Shown here: positions 32,304 through 40,796 of the stretch, piece after piece
How the letters are laid out: the number at the start of each line of letters is the position of its first letter
Numbering within the stretch: the stretch's first letter is position 1
Assembly (NCBI RefSeq): GCF_011603255.1
Contig: NZ_JAANCM010000004.1
Span: forward strand, 1 to 64,000
Direction: 5' to 3'
DNA: 64,000 nucleotides
Source of the DNA: Ferranicluibacter rubi
GTDB taxonomy: Bacteria > Pseudomonadota > Alphaproteobacteria > Rhizobiales > Rhizobiaceae
Translations under genes and position numbers: made by a program
The notes under the pieces: model-generated
Databases searched by the model: none
What the model saw: the letters and a program-made list of their open reading frames with translations, nothing else
What the model was told of the DNA's origin: nothing

Positions 32304-33248
32304 ATGCCCGACGTAATGACGCTTCCCGAATATGCCAAGGGTCTCGAGAAGACCTCGATCGAGCGTCCGCTGATCGAGACCTTTGCTGCAGAGTCGGACA
32401 TCATCCAGGCTCTGCCCTTCAAGGGTTTCTCCGGCGCCGCTTACGAGGGCTATCGCGAGACCGACATCGGCAGTGCCGCATTCCGCGCGATCAATGAAGG
32501 CCCGAGCACGTCTCAGGGCAAGATCACGCCTTTCCAGGAAACCAGCTTTCCGATCGACGTGCTCCTGAAGGTCGACAAGGCCATCATCCTGCGCCACGGT
32601 GAAGGTCGCCGTGCGACGGAAGAAGCCATGCAGATGAAACGCCAGTCCCGGCTTTTCACCGACACCTTCATTTCCGGCGACAACTCGACCAATCCGAAGG
32701 AATTCAACGGCCTCAAGGCGCGTTGCACGGTCGGCAACGGTCGCCTGATCCGCAATTCGCTCGCCTCCGGCGGCGCCGCCCTTTCGCTTTCTGCGCTCGA
32801 TGAGGCGATCGACAACACCCGCGACCCCACGCACATCATCATGAGCCGCGGCCAGCGCCGCAAGTTCATCGCGCTGATGCGCAACCAGACCCTGATGGGC
32901 AACGTCGAGATGTCGAAGGACGACGCAGGCCGTCCCGTCGTCAGCTACGCCGGCCTGCCGATCCTTTCGGGTTATCCGAAGGACCGCCACACCGCCGTGC
33001 TTCCCTACAACGAAGTCGCGGCCGGCGGCGGCGCTGCCGTCACCACATCCCTCTTCGTGGTCAGCTTCACCGAGATGGGCGTGAACGGCATCCAGCTCAA
33101 GGAAATGCAGGCTGTCGACCTCGGCCTCTCCAAGGAAGATGGCGTCTTCTACAAGACGAACGTCTCCTGGGATGTCGGCGTCGTGGTGGAAGGCGATTAC
33201 TCGGCGACGCGGCTGGATTCCATCGCGGACCTTCCGGTCATCGCGTGA
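32304..33248 (+). CDS. Major capsid protein
   Basis: 314 aa with AAGGAG 8 nt upstream. The N-terminus MPDVMTLPEYAKGLEK and middle (GYRETDIGSAAFRAINEGPS, THIIMSRGQRRKFIAL, LPILSGYPKDRHTAVL) fit the HK97-fold coat proteins of BPP-1-like podoviruses. Flanked by the scaffold and cement genes. A terminator-like hairpin follows, as often after coat genes. Confidence 0.85.
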   Translation: MPDVMTLPEYAKGLEKTSIERPLIETFAAESDIIQALPFKGFSGAAYEGYRETDIGSAAFRAINEGPSTSQGKITPFQETSFPIDVLLKVDKAIILRHGEGRRATEEAMQMKRQSRLFTDTFISGDNSTNPKEFNGLKARCTVGNGRLIRNSLASGGAALSLSALDEAIDNTRDPTHIIMSRGQRRKFIALMRNQTLMGNVEMSKDDAGRPVVSYAGLPILSGYPKDRHTAVLPYNEVAAGGGAAVTTSLFVVSFTEMGVNGIQLKEMQAVDLGLSKEDGVFYKTNVSWDVGVVVEGDYSATRLDSIADLPVIA

Positions 33249-33257
33249 CGTAACAGT

Positions 33258-33280
33258 GACCCGCTGAAAGGCGGGTCTTT
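33258..33280 (+). terminator. Hairpin terminator after the coat gene
   Basis: A 7-bp perfect stem GACCCGC/GCGGGTC with a 6-nt loop, followed by TTT. Its short T run suggests partial termination, tuning downstream expression. Confidence 0.6.
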
Positions 33281-33301
33281 CCACAACGGGAGTTTGGACC
33301 C

Positions 33302-33733
33302 ATGGGTCAGAGAGTTTACAATATCGATATCGAACTGCTGTTGGCCGATGGCGCCGCCGCAGTCACCGCGGACGGCGTTACGCAGGTTGCCAGCGCGAAC
33401 GCGTCCAAGCAGCTCGGCCCGGGTCGCTTCGAGGGCGTTCTCGTCGTCGACGTATCGGCAATCAAGACGTCGGTGGGCGATGAGCTGTATCACCTCGTTT
33501 TGCAGGGTGGCACGGACAACACGTTCGCCACCAAGGAGATCGTCGCGCAGCTGTCCCTCGGCGCTGGTGCGGCTCGTCCTGGCGGGGCGATCACCTCCAC
33601 GACCGGCCGCTACGAGATCCCGTTCGTCACCGAACAGGACGATGTCTCGTATCCGTGGGAACGTCTCTACGTGGACGTCGCCGGCACCGCCCCGTCCATC
33701 ACCCTCAAGGCATTCATCGCCGAGCGCTACTAA
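33302..33733 (+). CDS. Bbp16-like capsid cement protein
   Basis: 143 aa, almost all beta. YEIPFVTEQDD, YPWERLYVDVAGTAPSITLKAFI and the position right after the coat gene match the Bbp16 capsid-cement family of Bordetella phage BPP-1. It would bind outside the capsid to stabilise it. Confidence 0.75.
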   Translation: MGQRVYNIDIELLLADGAAAVTADGVTQVASANASKQLGPGRFEGVLVVDVSAIKTSVGDELYHLVLQGGTDNTFATKEIVAQLSLGAGAARPGGAITSTTGRYEIPFVTEQDDVSYPWERLYVDVAGTAPSITLKAFIAERY

Positions 33734-33765
33734 GCGCCCGGCGGTTGTCACAGGAGACCCGTTCA

Positions 33766-34347
33766 ATGCCTGACAAAATGACGCTTCACTACAAGACCGG
33801 CGCGACCGCCGAAATGGATTCGGTCGATGCGCGCCGGGCTCTTGTCGAGCACCCCTCCGAATGGTCCGCGTCGCCGTTCCCGCCTGAATATGTCGAGGCT
33901 GCGAAGGCCAAGACGGACGCGGCTGGCGACCAGAACGATGCCCGCCGCTCGACCGAGCTTGCTGCCGCTCGCCGCGCCGCCGACGAGAAGGCCGCCAAGG
34001 ATCTTGCCGAGCGCGAGATCGAAGCTGCTCGCATCGCCGAAGAGCAGGAAGAGAAGCGCAAGGCCGACGAAGCCGCTCTCGCAGATGGCCTCTCGACCGG
34101 TCCCGTCAACACGCCAATCACCAACGACGGTCTGAAGGTCGGTCACATCCCGAGCGAAGTCCCTGCCCTCGAAGCTCCGTCCGCACCGTTCCTCGCCCGC
34201 GACAAGGGCCATGGCTGGTGGGGCATCTTCGACGCCAAGGGTCTGCAGATCGGCGGCGCGATCCGCGAGCCGGAAGCAGCCTCGTTCAATGAGCTCTCGG
34301 ACGAAGACAAGGCGGAATACGTCAAGGCGGAAACCGCCAAGGCCTGA
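33766..34347 (+). CDS. Coiled-coil structural protein
   Basis: 193 aa from ATG 33766 with CAGGAG upstream. A short N-terminal domain (MTLHYKTGATAEMDS) is followed by a long charged helix of Ala/Glu/Lys/Arg repeats (about residues 45-110) and a C-terminal globular part (GHGWWGIFDAKGLQIG). Probably a minor head protein; not identified. Confidence 0.65.
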   Translation: MPDKMTLHYKTGATAEMDSVDARRALVEHPSEWSASPFPPEYVEAAKAKTDAAGDQNDARRSTELAAARRAADEKAAKDLAEREIEAARIAEEQEEKRKADEAALADGLSTGPVNTPITNDGLKVGHIPSEVPALEAPSAPFLARDKGHGWWGIFDAKGLQIGGAIREPEAASFNELSDEDKAEYVKAETAKA

Positions 34348-34384
34348 CGCCAGCCGCTTTCATCGCGGCCGGCTGGCGACAGAG

Positions 34385-34414
34385 ACCGGGGAGGCACCGC
34401 TTCCCCGGTTTTTT
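34385..34414 (+). terminator. Rho-independent terminator closing the head operon
   Basis: An 8-bp stem ACCGGGGA/TCCCCGGT around a 9-nt loop, followed by six T. Another hairpin (34350-34378) precedes it. Late-promoter motif 4 begins 6 bp later. Confidence 0.85.
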
Positions 34415-34419
34415 CATGC

Positions 34420-34456
34420 CCTGTGCTTTGCCCGGCTTGCCCCCAAGAGCCATTCT
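34420..34456 (+). promoter_or_regulatory. Late-promoter motif 4
   Basis: CCTGTGCTTTGC at 34420-34431, then CATTCT at 34451-34456, just after a strong terminator. The tail-tube gene ATG is 7 bp after the hexamer, which would make the mRNA leaderless; no ribosome-binding site is visible. Confidence 0.7.
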
Positions 34457-34463
34457 CGCCGTC

Positions 34464-35048
34464 ATGGACAAGCTCACCATCTTGAACAACGCCCTCCGCG
34501 CGACCGGCAACAACACGCTGAACGTGCTCAATGATGGCACCGACGAATATCTCGTTGCGAACGGGGCATTCGATCGCGCGGTGCGCTTCCTGACTGCGCG
34601 GCACACATGGCCGTTTGCCACCACGAGCGATTTGCTCGAGCGGATACCGGATGGCGAGAACAAGTCCCGGCGGTTCTCTCGCAATGCCTTCCGCCTCGCG
34701 CCGAACACGCTGCATGTGAAAGAGGTCTATTGGGGCACCACACCGCTGACCGAATACGAGATCATCGGCAACGTGCTGTCGTGCAACTACGGGTCCGACG
34801 TCTATGCCATGGCCGTGAAAGAGGCGCCGGAAGAGCGCTGGCACCCGCTGGCCGAGGAAATCCTGACCATCTACGTTGAGGCCGGCTGCCTGCGCGGGCT
34901 GAACGAGGATTTCAGCGAGGCGACGCGCCGGGAACAGCGAGCCGAGGGCTTGCTCGAAGAGGCGCGGCCGCTGAATGACCAACAGAACCCGGCCCGCAAC
35001 ATCTACAAGAGCAAGATCGCTGCCGCCCGCGGGAGACGCCGGGTATGA
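34464..35048 (+). CDS. Tail tubular protein A-like (T7 gp11 type)
   Basis: 194 aa. LTILNNALRATGNNTLNVLNDG and the helical bundle with AVRFLTARHTWPFATT are typical of T7 gp11-like tail adaptors ('gatekeeper'). It would dock to the portal. The start at 34464 has no Shine-Dalgarno. Overlaps the next tail gene by 4 nt. Confidence 0.8.
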   Translation: MDKLTILNNALRATGNNTLNVLNDGTDEYLVANGAFDRAVRFLTARHTWPFATTSDLLERIPDGENKSRRFSRNAFRLAPNTLHVKEVYWGTTPLTEYEIIGNVLSCNYGSDVYAMAVKEAPEERWHPLAEEILTIYVEAGCLRGLNEDFSEATRREQRAEGLLEEARPLNDQQNPARNIYKSKIAAARGRRRV

Positions 35049-37156
35049 GCATCCAGGATCTGATCATTCGTCAGCGTGATTTCTCGGCCGGCGAGGTTGA
35101 GCCGGATGCCGTTCGACGGGATGACATCGAGATCATGAAATCGGCCGTTCGCCGCGCTCGCAATCTCGTGTCGACGCATACCGGTGCGCTGACCCGCCGC
35201 CCCGGCCGCCGTCTGCTGTTTCGCGACACCGGCATCGTGGCCGACTTCAAGCCGTTCAACGACGTCACATACAAGGTGGTGTTCACGGCCGGCGGCGTGC
35301 GCGTGCGTTCCGTGGGTGGCACTCTGCTCGCCTCATTGTCGGCACCTTGGGGGGCGGCCGATCTCGACAGCCTCGTGTTCGAGCCGATGGAGAACGAAAT
35401 GTTCGTCGCCTGGGCCGGGCGCACCAAGGTCTTGAAAGTCACGAAGGGCACCCGGTCGTGGTCGATCGCCGATTACGTCTTTGACCAAGGACTGGACAGC
35501 ACATATCGCGTTCCGTTCTATCGGTTCGAGGACACGATCGGCATCACGATGCGGCCCAGCGCGCTGACCGGCAACATCGATGTCGTGTTTTCGCAGGCAT
35601 TCCTCACTGCAGGCCACGCCGGCACCGTCTTCCGGTATTCACAGCGGCAGATCCGCTGCACGACCGTGACGAACGGCACGACGATGCGCGCCCAGGTCTT
35701 GGAAGAGCTGCCGAAAACGTATCGCTTCACCGTCACGAGCTCCGCGGGTTTTGCGGTCGGGCAGATCGTGGAGACCGACCAGACCAACGTCAAGGGTGAG
35801 GTGGTGAGCGTTGACTTGCTGGCTCCCAACAGCATCGCCGTGGCCATGCTCGGATCGCTGACGGCACCCGTCGAGAACGAGAAGCTTGTCGGGCCGACTG
35901 CCGTGACGAAGATCGAGGAGATTGCGAGCTCAAGCGCGATTGGTGCCACCCTGCAATGGGAGGAGCAATTCGTCTCGAACGCTCGCGGCTGGCCGGCATC
36001 CGTTTCGAAGGATCGCCAGCGCCTGATCATGACGAACTTCGACCAGAAGAAGAATGCGATTTTCTGGCTGGCGGCCGGCAACAACCGCGATGGCCTGATC
36101 GGCGGCGATCCAGACAATGCCATGGTCGAATCCATCAGCGCGGAGTGCCAGGTCTTCCACGTCGTCGGCGGCTATGACGAATTCGCGGTGACCGATCGCG
36201 GCATCTTCTACATTCCGGTGTCCGTTGGAACGCCGCTGCAGCCGGGCAGTGTCGAGTTTCGCCCGGTCTTCACGAGCGAAATCTCGCGCATCCGTCCGGT
36301 TGAGGTCACCGAGGGACTGATCTTTCTCGATAAATCCACGACGGGTCTCTACGCCATCAGCGCGACAGGCCAGACCGCGCGCCCCTACATCGCGAACGAG
36401 ATCAACCGGTTCCATCGGCATCTCTTCGGGGGCGTCAAATCGCTGGCCGTCACCTCGGCCACGAGTGAATTTCCGTCACGCCAGATCTTTGCCGTCAATT
36501 CCGATGGCTCGGTGGTGGCCGGGCAGTTCAATGCCGATCGCGAGTATGTCGGCTGGTTTCGATGGGAGGGCGACGGCGCAGTGCGCAGCGTGGCCGGAGC
36601 CTATGGCACCGTCGTTTTCATGTCCACATATAGCTTCAACGGCGCGGAACTCGGCATCGCTGAAGAGCTCGATTACAGCCTGCTGTGCGACAGCGCCACC
36701 ACGATGACAGGCACCATCGCGCCCGATGTCTATTACGGCCGCGAGGTCGATGTGTTCGGCGGCGGGTTCTATCTGGGCAAGGCCGTTGTGGGTGCCGGCG
36801 GGGAGGTTTCCGGGTTCTCGGACTATCCCACGATCACCATCGGCATCGACTTCCAGCACTCTCTTATTCCGTTGTTCTCGAACTTCGATGGCGGGCAGGC
36901 AGCCGGGCAAGGTGAGCAGCGGCGCAAGATCGAGAAGATGATGATCACCGTCCGCGAGACCCAGGAGTTTCAGGTCGGGAACCGGATCTTCGGCAGTTAC
37001 CGCGGCGGCGAGGACATGAGCAAACCGGTACCGATGCGCGATGACACCTATCGGTACCGCGAGACCGGCCGCTCCTATGATCCTGTCGTCGAGATCTCGT
37101 CGACCTTCCCCTGCGCCTTCAAGCTCATCGAGCTCACCACGAGGATCACAGTCTAA
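35045..37156 (+). CDS. Tail nozzle / tubular protein B-like
   Basis: 703 aa. The N-terminus (RQRDFSAGEVEPDAVRRDDIEI, then THTGALTRRPGRRLLF) is the hallmark of short-tail nozzle proteins; the rest is a beta-rich barrel/propeller. Follows the gp11-like gene as in T7-type tails. It forms the distal tail tube to which fibres attach. Confidence 0.85.
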   Translation: MSIQDLIIRQRDFSAGEVEPDAVRRDDIEIMKSAVRRARNLVSTHTGALTRRPGRRLLFRDTGIVADFKPFNDVTYKVVFTAGGVRVRSVGGTLLASLSAPWGAADLDSLVFEPMENEMFVAWAGRTKVLKVTKGTRSWSIADYVFDQGLDSTYRVPFYRFEDTIGITMRPSALTGNIDVVFSQAFLTAGHAGTVFRYSQRQIRCTTVTNGTTMRAQVLEELPKTYRFTVTSSAGFAVGQIVETDQTNVKGEVVSVDLLAPNSIAVAMLGSLTAPVENEKLVGPTAVTKIEEIASSSAIGATLQWEEQFVSNARGWPASVSKDRQRLIMTNFDQKKNAIFWLAAGNNRDGLIGGDPDNAMVESISAECQVFHVVGGYDEFAVTDRGIFYIPVSVGTPLQPGSVEFRPVFTSEISRIRPVEVTEGLIFLDKSTTGLYAISATGQTARPYIANEINRFHRHLFGGVKSLAVTSATSEFPSRQIFAVNSDGSVVAGQFNADREYVGWFRWEGDGAVRSVAGAYGTVVFMSTYSFNGAELGIAEELDYSLLCDSATTMTGTIAPDVYYGREVDVFGGGFYLGKAVVGAGGEVSGFSDYPTITIGIDFQHSLIPLFSNFDGGQAAGQGEQRRKIEKMMITVRETQEFQVGNRIFGSYRGGEDMSKPVPMRDDTYRYRETGRSYDPVVEISSTFPCAFKLIELTTRITV

Positions 37157-37560
37157 TGGGTGTTGCAGCAGCAGCAATCAGCGGCATCGGCTCGCTCGTC
37201 AGCGTCTACGGCCAATATCAGGCCGGACAGCACGCGGCCGCTCAGTCGAAGCAGGCGGCCGAGGTCGGGAAGATCCAGGCCGATCAGGTGGACGCAAGCT
37301 ATCGAGATGAGCTCAACAGCACGATCTCGAACATCCGCGCGATCCGGGCGTCTGCCGGCGTCGAGGCGTTCTCACCCACCGGCGTTGCGTACGAGGCCGA
37401 GCAGCAGAAGCGAAGCGACCGCGACCGCAAGATTGAGGTCGGCTCGAAGCGAATGCAGGCGACCCAAGATGAGGCCGACGCGCGGTTCCGCAAGTCGGCC
37501 GCGCGTACATCGCTGCTCGGCGGCGTCGCTTCTTCCCTTCCTCAGTTCTTCGGAGCCTGA
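37156..37560 (+). CDS. Internal virion protein (T7 gp14-like)
   Basis: 134 aa. Gly/Ala-rich hydrophobic start (GVAAAAISGIGSLVSVYGQYQAG), helical middle, GVEAFSPTGVAYEAEQQKR pattern, hydrophobic end. Matches gp14-type ejection proteins that form the outer-membrane part of the DNA-delivery channel. ATG overlaps the previous stop. Confidence 0.8.
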   Translation: MGVAAAAISGIGSLVSVYGQYQAGQHAAAQSKQAAEVGKIQADQVDASYRDELNSTISNIRAIRASAGVEAFSPTGVAYEAEQQKRSDRDRKIEVGSKRMQATQDEADARFRKSAARTSLLGGVASSLPQFFGA

Positions 37561-37562
37561 CC

Positions 37563-40500
37563 GTGGCGAAACTTCCCGAGATCCAGCAGCGCGGCGCCGT
37601 CACGCGCGGTCCGCAGTCTTCCGTGTCGGCGGCCGAAATTGCCAACCCCTATCAGCAGATCGCGAATGCGCTGTCGACGACAGGTCAGGCGCTGCAGCGC
37701 CAGGAAGTCGCCGAGGCCCAGAACGAGGGGCAGAACGCGGTCTATCGCGACGAGGCCGGCAATCTCAAGGTCGACACGCGCTCGAACTTCTCAGCGTCCG
37801 GCCGATCCTACAACGCTGCGGCCCAGCAGGGGTATGCTGCGCGGCTGGCCGGCGATATCCGTGCGCGCGGCGCCGCGCTGACAGCGGAATCCAAGGGGAA
37901 TATTGAGTCCTTCAACTCGAGCTGGAAAGCATTCCGCGATCAGACCCTGACGGCGGTGCCGAAGGACTTCCGCGGCGCCGTCACAACCATGCTCGACACA
38001 GAGGGGCCGCGCTTTGCCTTGGGCGTCTCCGAGCAGAAGCGATCGACGGACATCAAGGAATTCGAGGGCAACGTCAAAGCCGAGATCCAGTTGCTCGACG
38101 ACGACATGTCGGCGCTGGCGCGTGGCGGAGGTACCGGAACTGACGCCTACAAGCAGAAGCAGGCCCAGGCCCGCACGCTCTATGGCCAGCTCGCCGAAAA
38201 CCCGGATTTCACCGTGGGCAAGCAGGAAGCCGACATCGCGGTAAAGCGCATGGAATCCCGGCATATGTCCGAGGCGATGCTCGGCACCGTCGATCGCGCG
38301 CTGCAGACCGGCGGCATCGGCGAAGCGCGCAAGATCGCCGAGCGCATGGCGACGGACACGAGCCTGTCGCTCTCGCCGGCCGAACGCCGGCAGTATGCCG
38401 GCCTTGCCGGAGAGCGGATCAATGGGTTCGTCGCCCAGACGAAGGCCAATCTCAAGCCGGTGCAGGACCAGTCAACGGTCATTCAGAAGCGGCTCAAGGA
38501 GGGCGTCGGGCTCGACAACGACGATATCGACACGACGGCGCGGCAGCTCGCCGCCGGCGGCGATATGTCGGGCGCCATGGAGCTCTATTCCGCTCGAGCG
38601 ATGGCGCGCACGCTGCAGGGATTCAAGTCGTCGGACAATCGAGGGCAGACGAACCAAGCTGAGCGCCTGCTCTCCCAGGCCAACGGCGGCGGCGATATTC
38701 TTGCTGCGATCCGTCAGACGGAGAGCTCGGGAGACCCTAATGCCGTCTCGGCGCGCGGCGCGGCGGGCAGCATGCAGGTCATGCCCGAAACAGCGGATGA
38801 AATCGCGCAGGAACTCGGCGATGCGGGCTATCCTGCTGCCGGAACCCGCGAAGAGAAGCAGGCATACCTCAAGAGCGGGGGCGTCTCCGATCGCTATGGC
38901 GAACACTACTTCAACAAGATGATGACGAAATATGGCGGCGACCGTGAGGCTGCCCTCATCGCCTACAATGGCGGCGCGAAGCGTGCGGATGCGTGGATCG
39001 CAGCCGGACGTGACGACAGTGTCATTCCGAAGGAGTCCGCGGACTATTACAAGAAGGTGCTCGGCAGCACTGTTTCCGCGTCGCAGTTCTCGGCGGAGGA
39101 CGTGACGGCAGCGAAGACGTTCCTTCAGACCCGTACCGACAAGGACGCCAGCCACATCGACGGCATGGATGGAGCTTTCTCCGTGAAGGTCGCCCGAATG
39201 CTTGAGGCTGCACCGGCTGGCATCCGGGAAAAGCTCGGCATCTATTCCGGCGCCCGTTCTGTCGCGCGTCAGACGGAGCTCTGGGAAGAAGCCGTGATCA
39301 AGTATGGCTCCGCTGCGGAAGCTCGGAAATGGGTGGCTCCTCCTGGAAACTCCCAGCACAATCACGGGAAGGCGGCCGATCTGTCCTATGGTGGGCAGTC
39401 GCTCAAGAACGCGCCGCCTGAGGTGGTGAGCTGGCTGCACCAGAATGCAGCGCAGTTCGGTCTAAAATTCCCTCTGGCCAACGAGAACTGGCACATCGAG
39501 GACGATACCACACGCGGCGGCAAGGGCTCGAACTCGGTCAATCCTGAGTTGGTCAAGGAATACCGCGCGGAGGTGACCTCCGATGCAAAGCAGCTCTTCA
39601 CCGACATCAAGGCGGGATACGACAAGAACCTTACGCCGGCTGTGGCCGACATCAACCTGCTGTCCCGTCAGCTCGCCGTCGTCGACGATCAGGATCTCCG
39701 GCGCGAGGTCGCGGACTATTTCACCAGCCAGTCGGCTATTGCTCAGACCGCCGGCATGGCGCCCGCACAGGTCGAAAGCTTGGTCTCGTCGCTGCGCTCG
39801 GATGCTGCCGATGGCGCCACGGCTGCACAAGCCCAGATCATCAGCGGCATCGAGGCTCAGGAAAAGGCTCGCACCCAGGCGCTCAAGGATGACCCGATCG
39901 GATTCGCTGCACGTCAGGGCATGATCGCCGCGCCGCCGCCGCTCGATCTCAGCCAGCCTGATACATGGGCCGGCACCTTCACCGCGCTGCAGAACGGCGC
40001 TGATGTGCTCAAGGCGCGCGGTCAGGTCGGCACGATCTCTGCTCTTCGCCCGGAGATGCAAGCCCAGGTCTCGCGCGCACTCACCACCTCGACGCCGCAG
40101 GACTCCGTGCAGCTTCTCAGCTCGATGGCGACCAACCTCAGCCCCGATACCTATAACGCCACCATGGCCGCGCTCTACTCGTCCGGCCAGTCTCGGGCGG
40201 CGGCGGCGGCCGGCGCGCTGGTGCCGAACAATCCCGAGGCCGCCGAGGGCGTGCTGCGCGGGCAGCAGCTCCTCAAGGAAAACCCGCTGCTTGCCCCGAA
40301 GCGGAGCGACGACAATACGGTTGCCATCAACGATATCCTGCCACCGGCCGTGTTTGCGCCCACGCTGGAAGGTGCACGACAAGGCCTGCTCGAAGCGGCC
40401 ACCGCGCGCTATGCTGACCTGTCGGCCCAAGCTGGCGATACGAGCGGCGAGCTGAACGCCGATCGCATGGAGCAGTCCGTCAAGGAGATCACCGGAGGCA

Positions 40501-40796
40501 TACTCGAATTCAACGGCAGCCAGATCGTTGCGCCGCGCTATGGCATGTCGCAGGACGATTTCGACAAGACCGTCGAGGCGATCTCGGATCAGGACATCAG
40601 CGCGGCCATGACATCCGGAGGAACTGCCGTGCGTGCCGACGACTTCCGCGATCAAGGACGGCTGCGCGCGGTCGCCGATGGCCGATATCTGTTGGAGTTC
40701 GGCAGCGCTGAAAGCCCAAGCTACGCGCTTCGGCGCCCGTCGCCCGGCGGCTACGGGCAGCCATCCGTGTTCGTGCTCGACCTGAGGGTCCGCTGA
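37563..40796 (+). CDS. Internal virion protein with lytic transglycosylase and M15 peptidase domains
   Basis: 1077 aa. The helical N-terminal part (1-375) precedes an SLT transglycosylase domain: catalytic E387 (IRQTESSGDPNAVS), GAAGSMQVMP, and AYNGG at 467-471. Residues about 530-650 form an M15 (VanY/D-Ala-D-Ala carboxypeptidase-like) domain: SQHNHGKAAD with H599 and D606, and ENWHIE with E641 and H644, i.e. all zinc ligands and the catalytic Glu. The C-terminal 430 residues are helical. T7 gp16 carries only a transglycosylase. Here the ejected protein could cut both glycan strands and peptide crosslinks during genome entry. Confidence 0.88.
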   Translation: MAKLPEIQQRGAVTRGPQSSVSAAEIANPYQQIANALSTTGQALQRQEVAEAQNEGQNAVYRDEAGNLKVDTRSNFSASGRSYNAAAQQGYAARLAGDIRARGAALTAESKGNIESFNSSWKAFRDQTLTAVPKDFRGAVTTMLDTEGPRFALGVSEQKRSTDIKEFEGNVKAEIQLLDDDMSALARGGGTGTDAYKQKQAQARTLYGQLAENPDFTVGKQEADIAVKRMESRHMSEAMLGTVDRALQTGGIGEARKIAERMATDTSLSLSPAERRQYAGLAGERINGFVAQTKANLKPVQDQSTVIQKRLKEGVGLDNDDIDTTARQLAAGGDMSGAMELYSARAMARTLQGFKSSDNRGQTNQAERLLSQANGGGDILAAIRQTESSGDPNAVSARGAAGSMQVMPETADEIAQELGDAGYPAAGTREEKQAYLKSGGVSDRYGEHYFNKMMTKYGGDREAALIAYNGGAKRADAWIAAGRDDSVIPKESADYYKKVLGSTVSASQFSAEDVTAAKTFLQTRTDKDASHIDGMDGAFSVKVARMLEAAPAGIREKLGIYSGARSVARQTELWEEAVIKYGSAAEARKWVAPPGNSQHNHGKAADLSYGGQSLKNAPPEVVSWLHQNAAQFGLKFPLANENWHIEDDTTRGGKGSNSVNPELVKEYRAEVTSDAKQLFTDIKAGYDKNLTPAVADINLLSRQLAVVDDQDLRREVADYFTSQSAIAQTAGMAPAQVESLVSSLRSDAADGATAAQAQIISGIEAQEKARTQALKDDPIGFAARQGMIAAPPPLDLSQPDTWAGTFTALQNGADVLKARGQVGTISALRPEMQAQVSRALTTSTPQDSVQLLSSMATNLSPDTYNATMAALYSSGQSRAAAAAGALVPNNPEAAEGVLRGQQLLKENPLLAPKRSDDNTVAINDILPPAVFAPTLEGARQGLLEAATARYADLSAQAGDTSGELNADRMEQSVKEITGGILEFNGSQIVAPRYGMSQDDFDKTVEAISDQDISAAMTSGGTAVRADDFRDQGRLRAVADGRYLLEFGSAESPSYALRRPSPGGYGQPSVFVLDLRVR

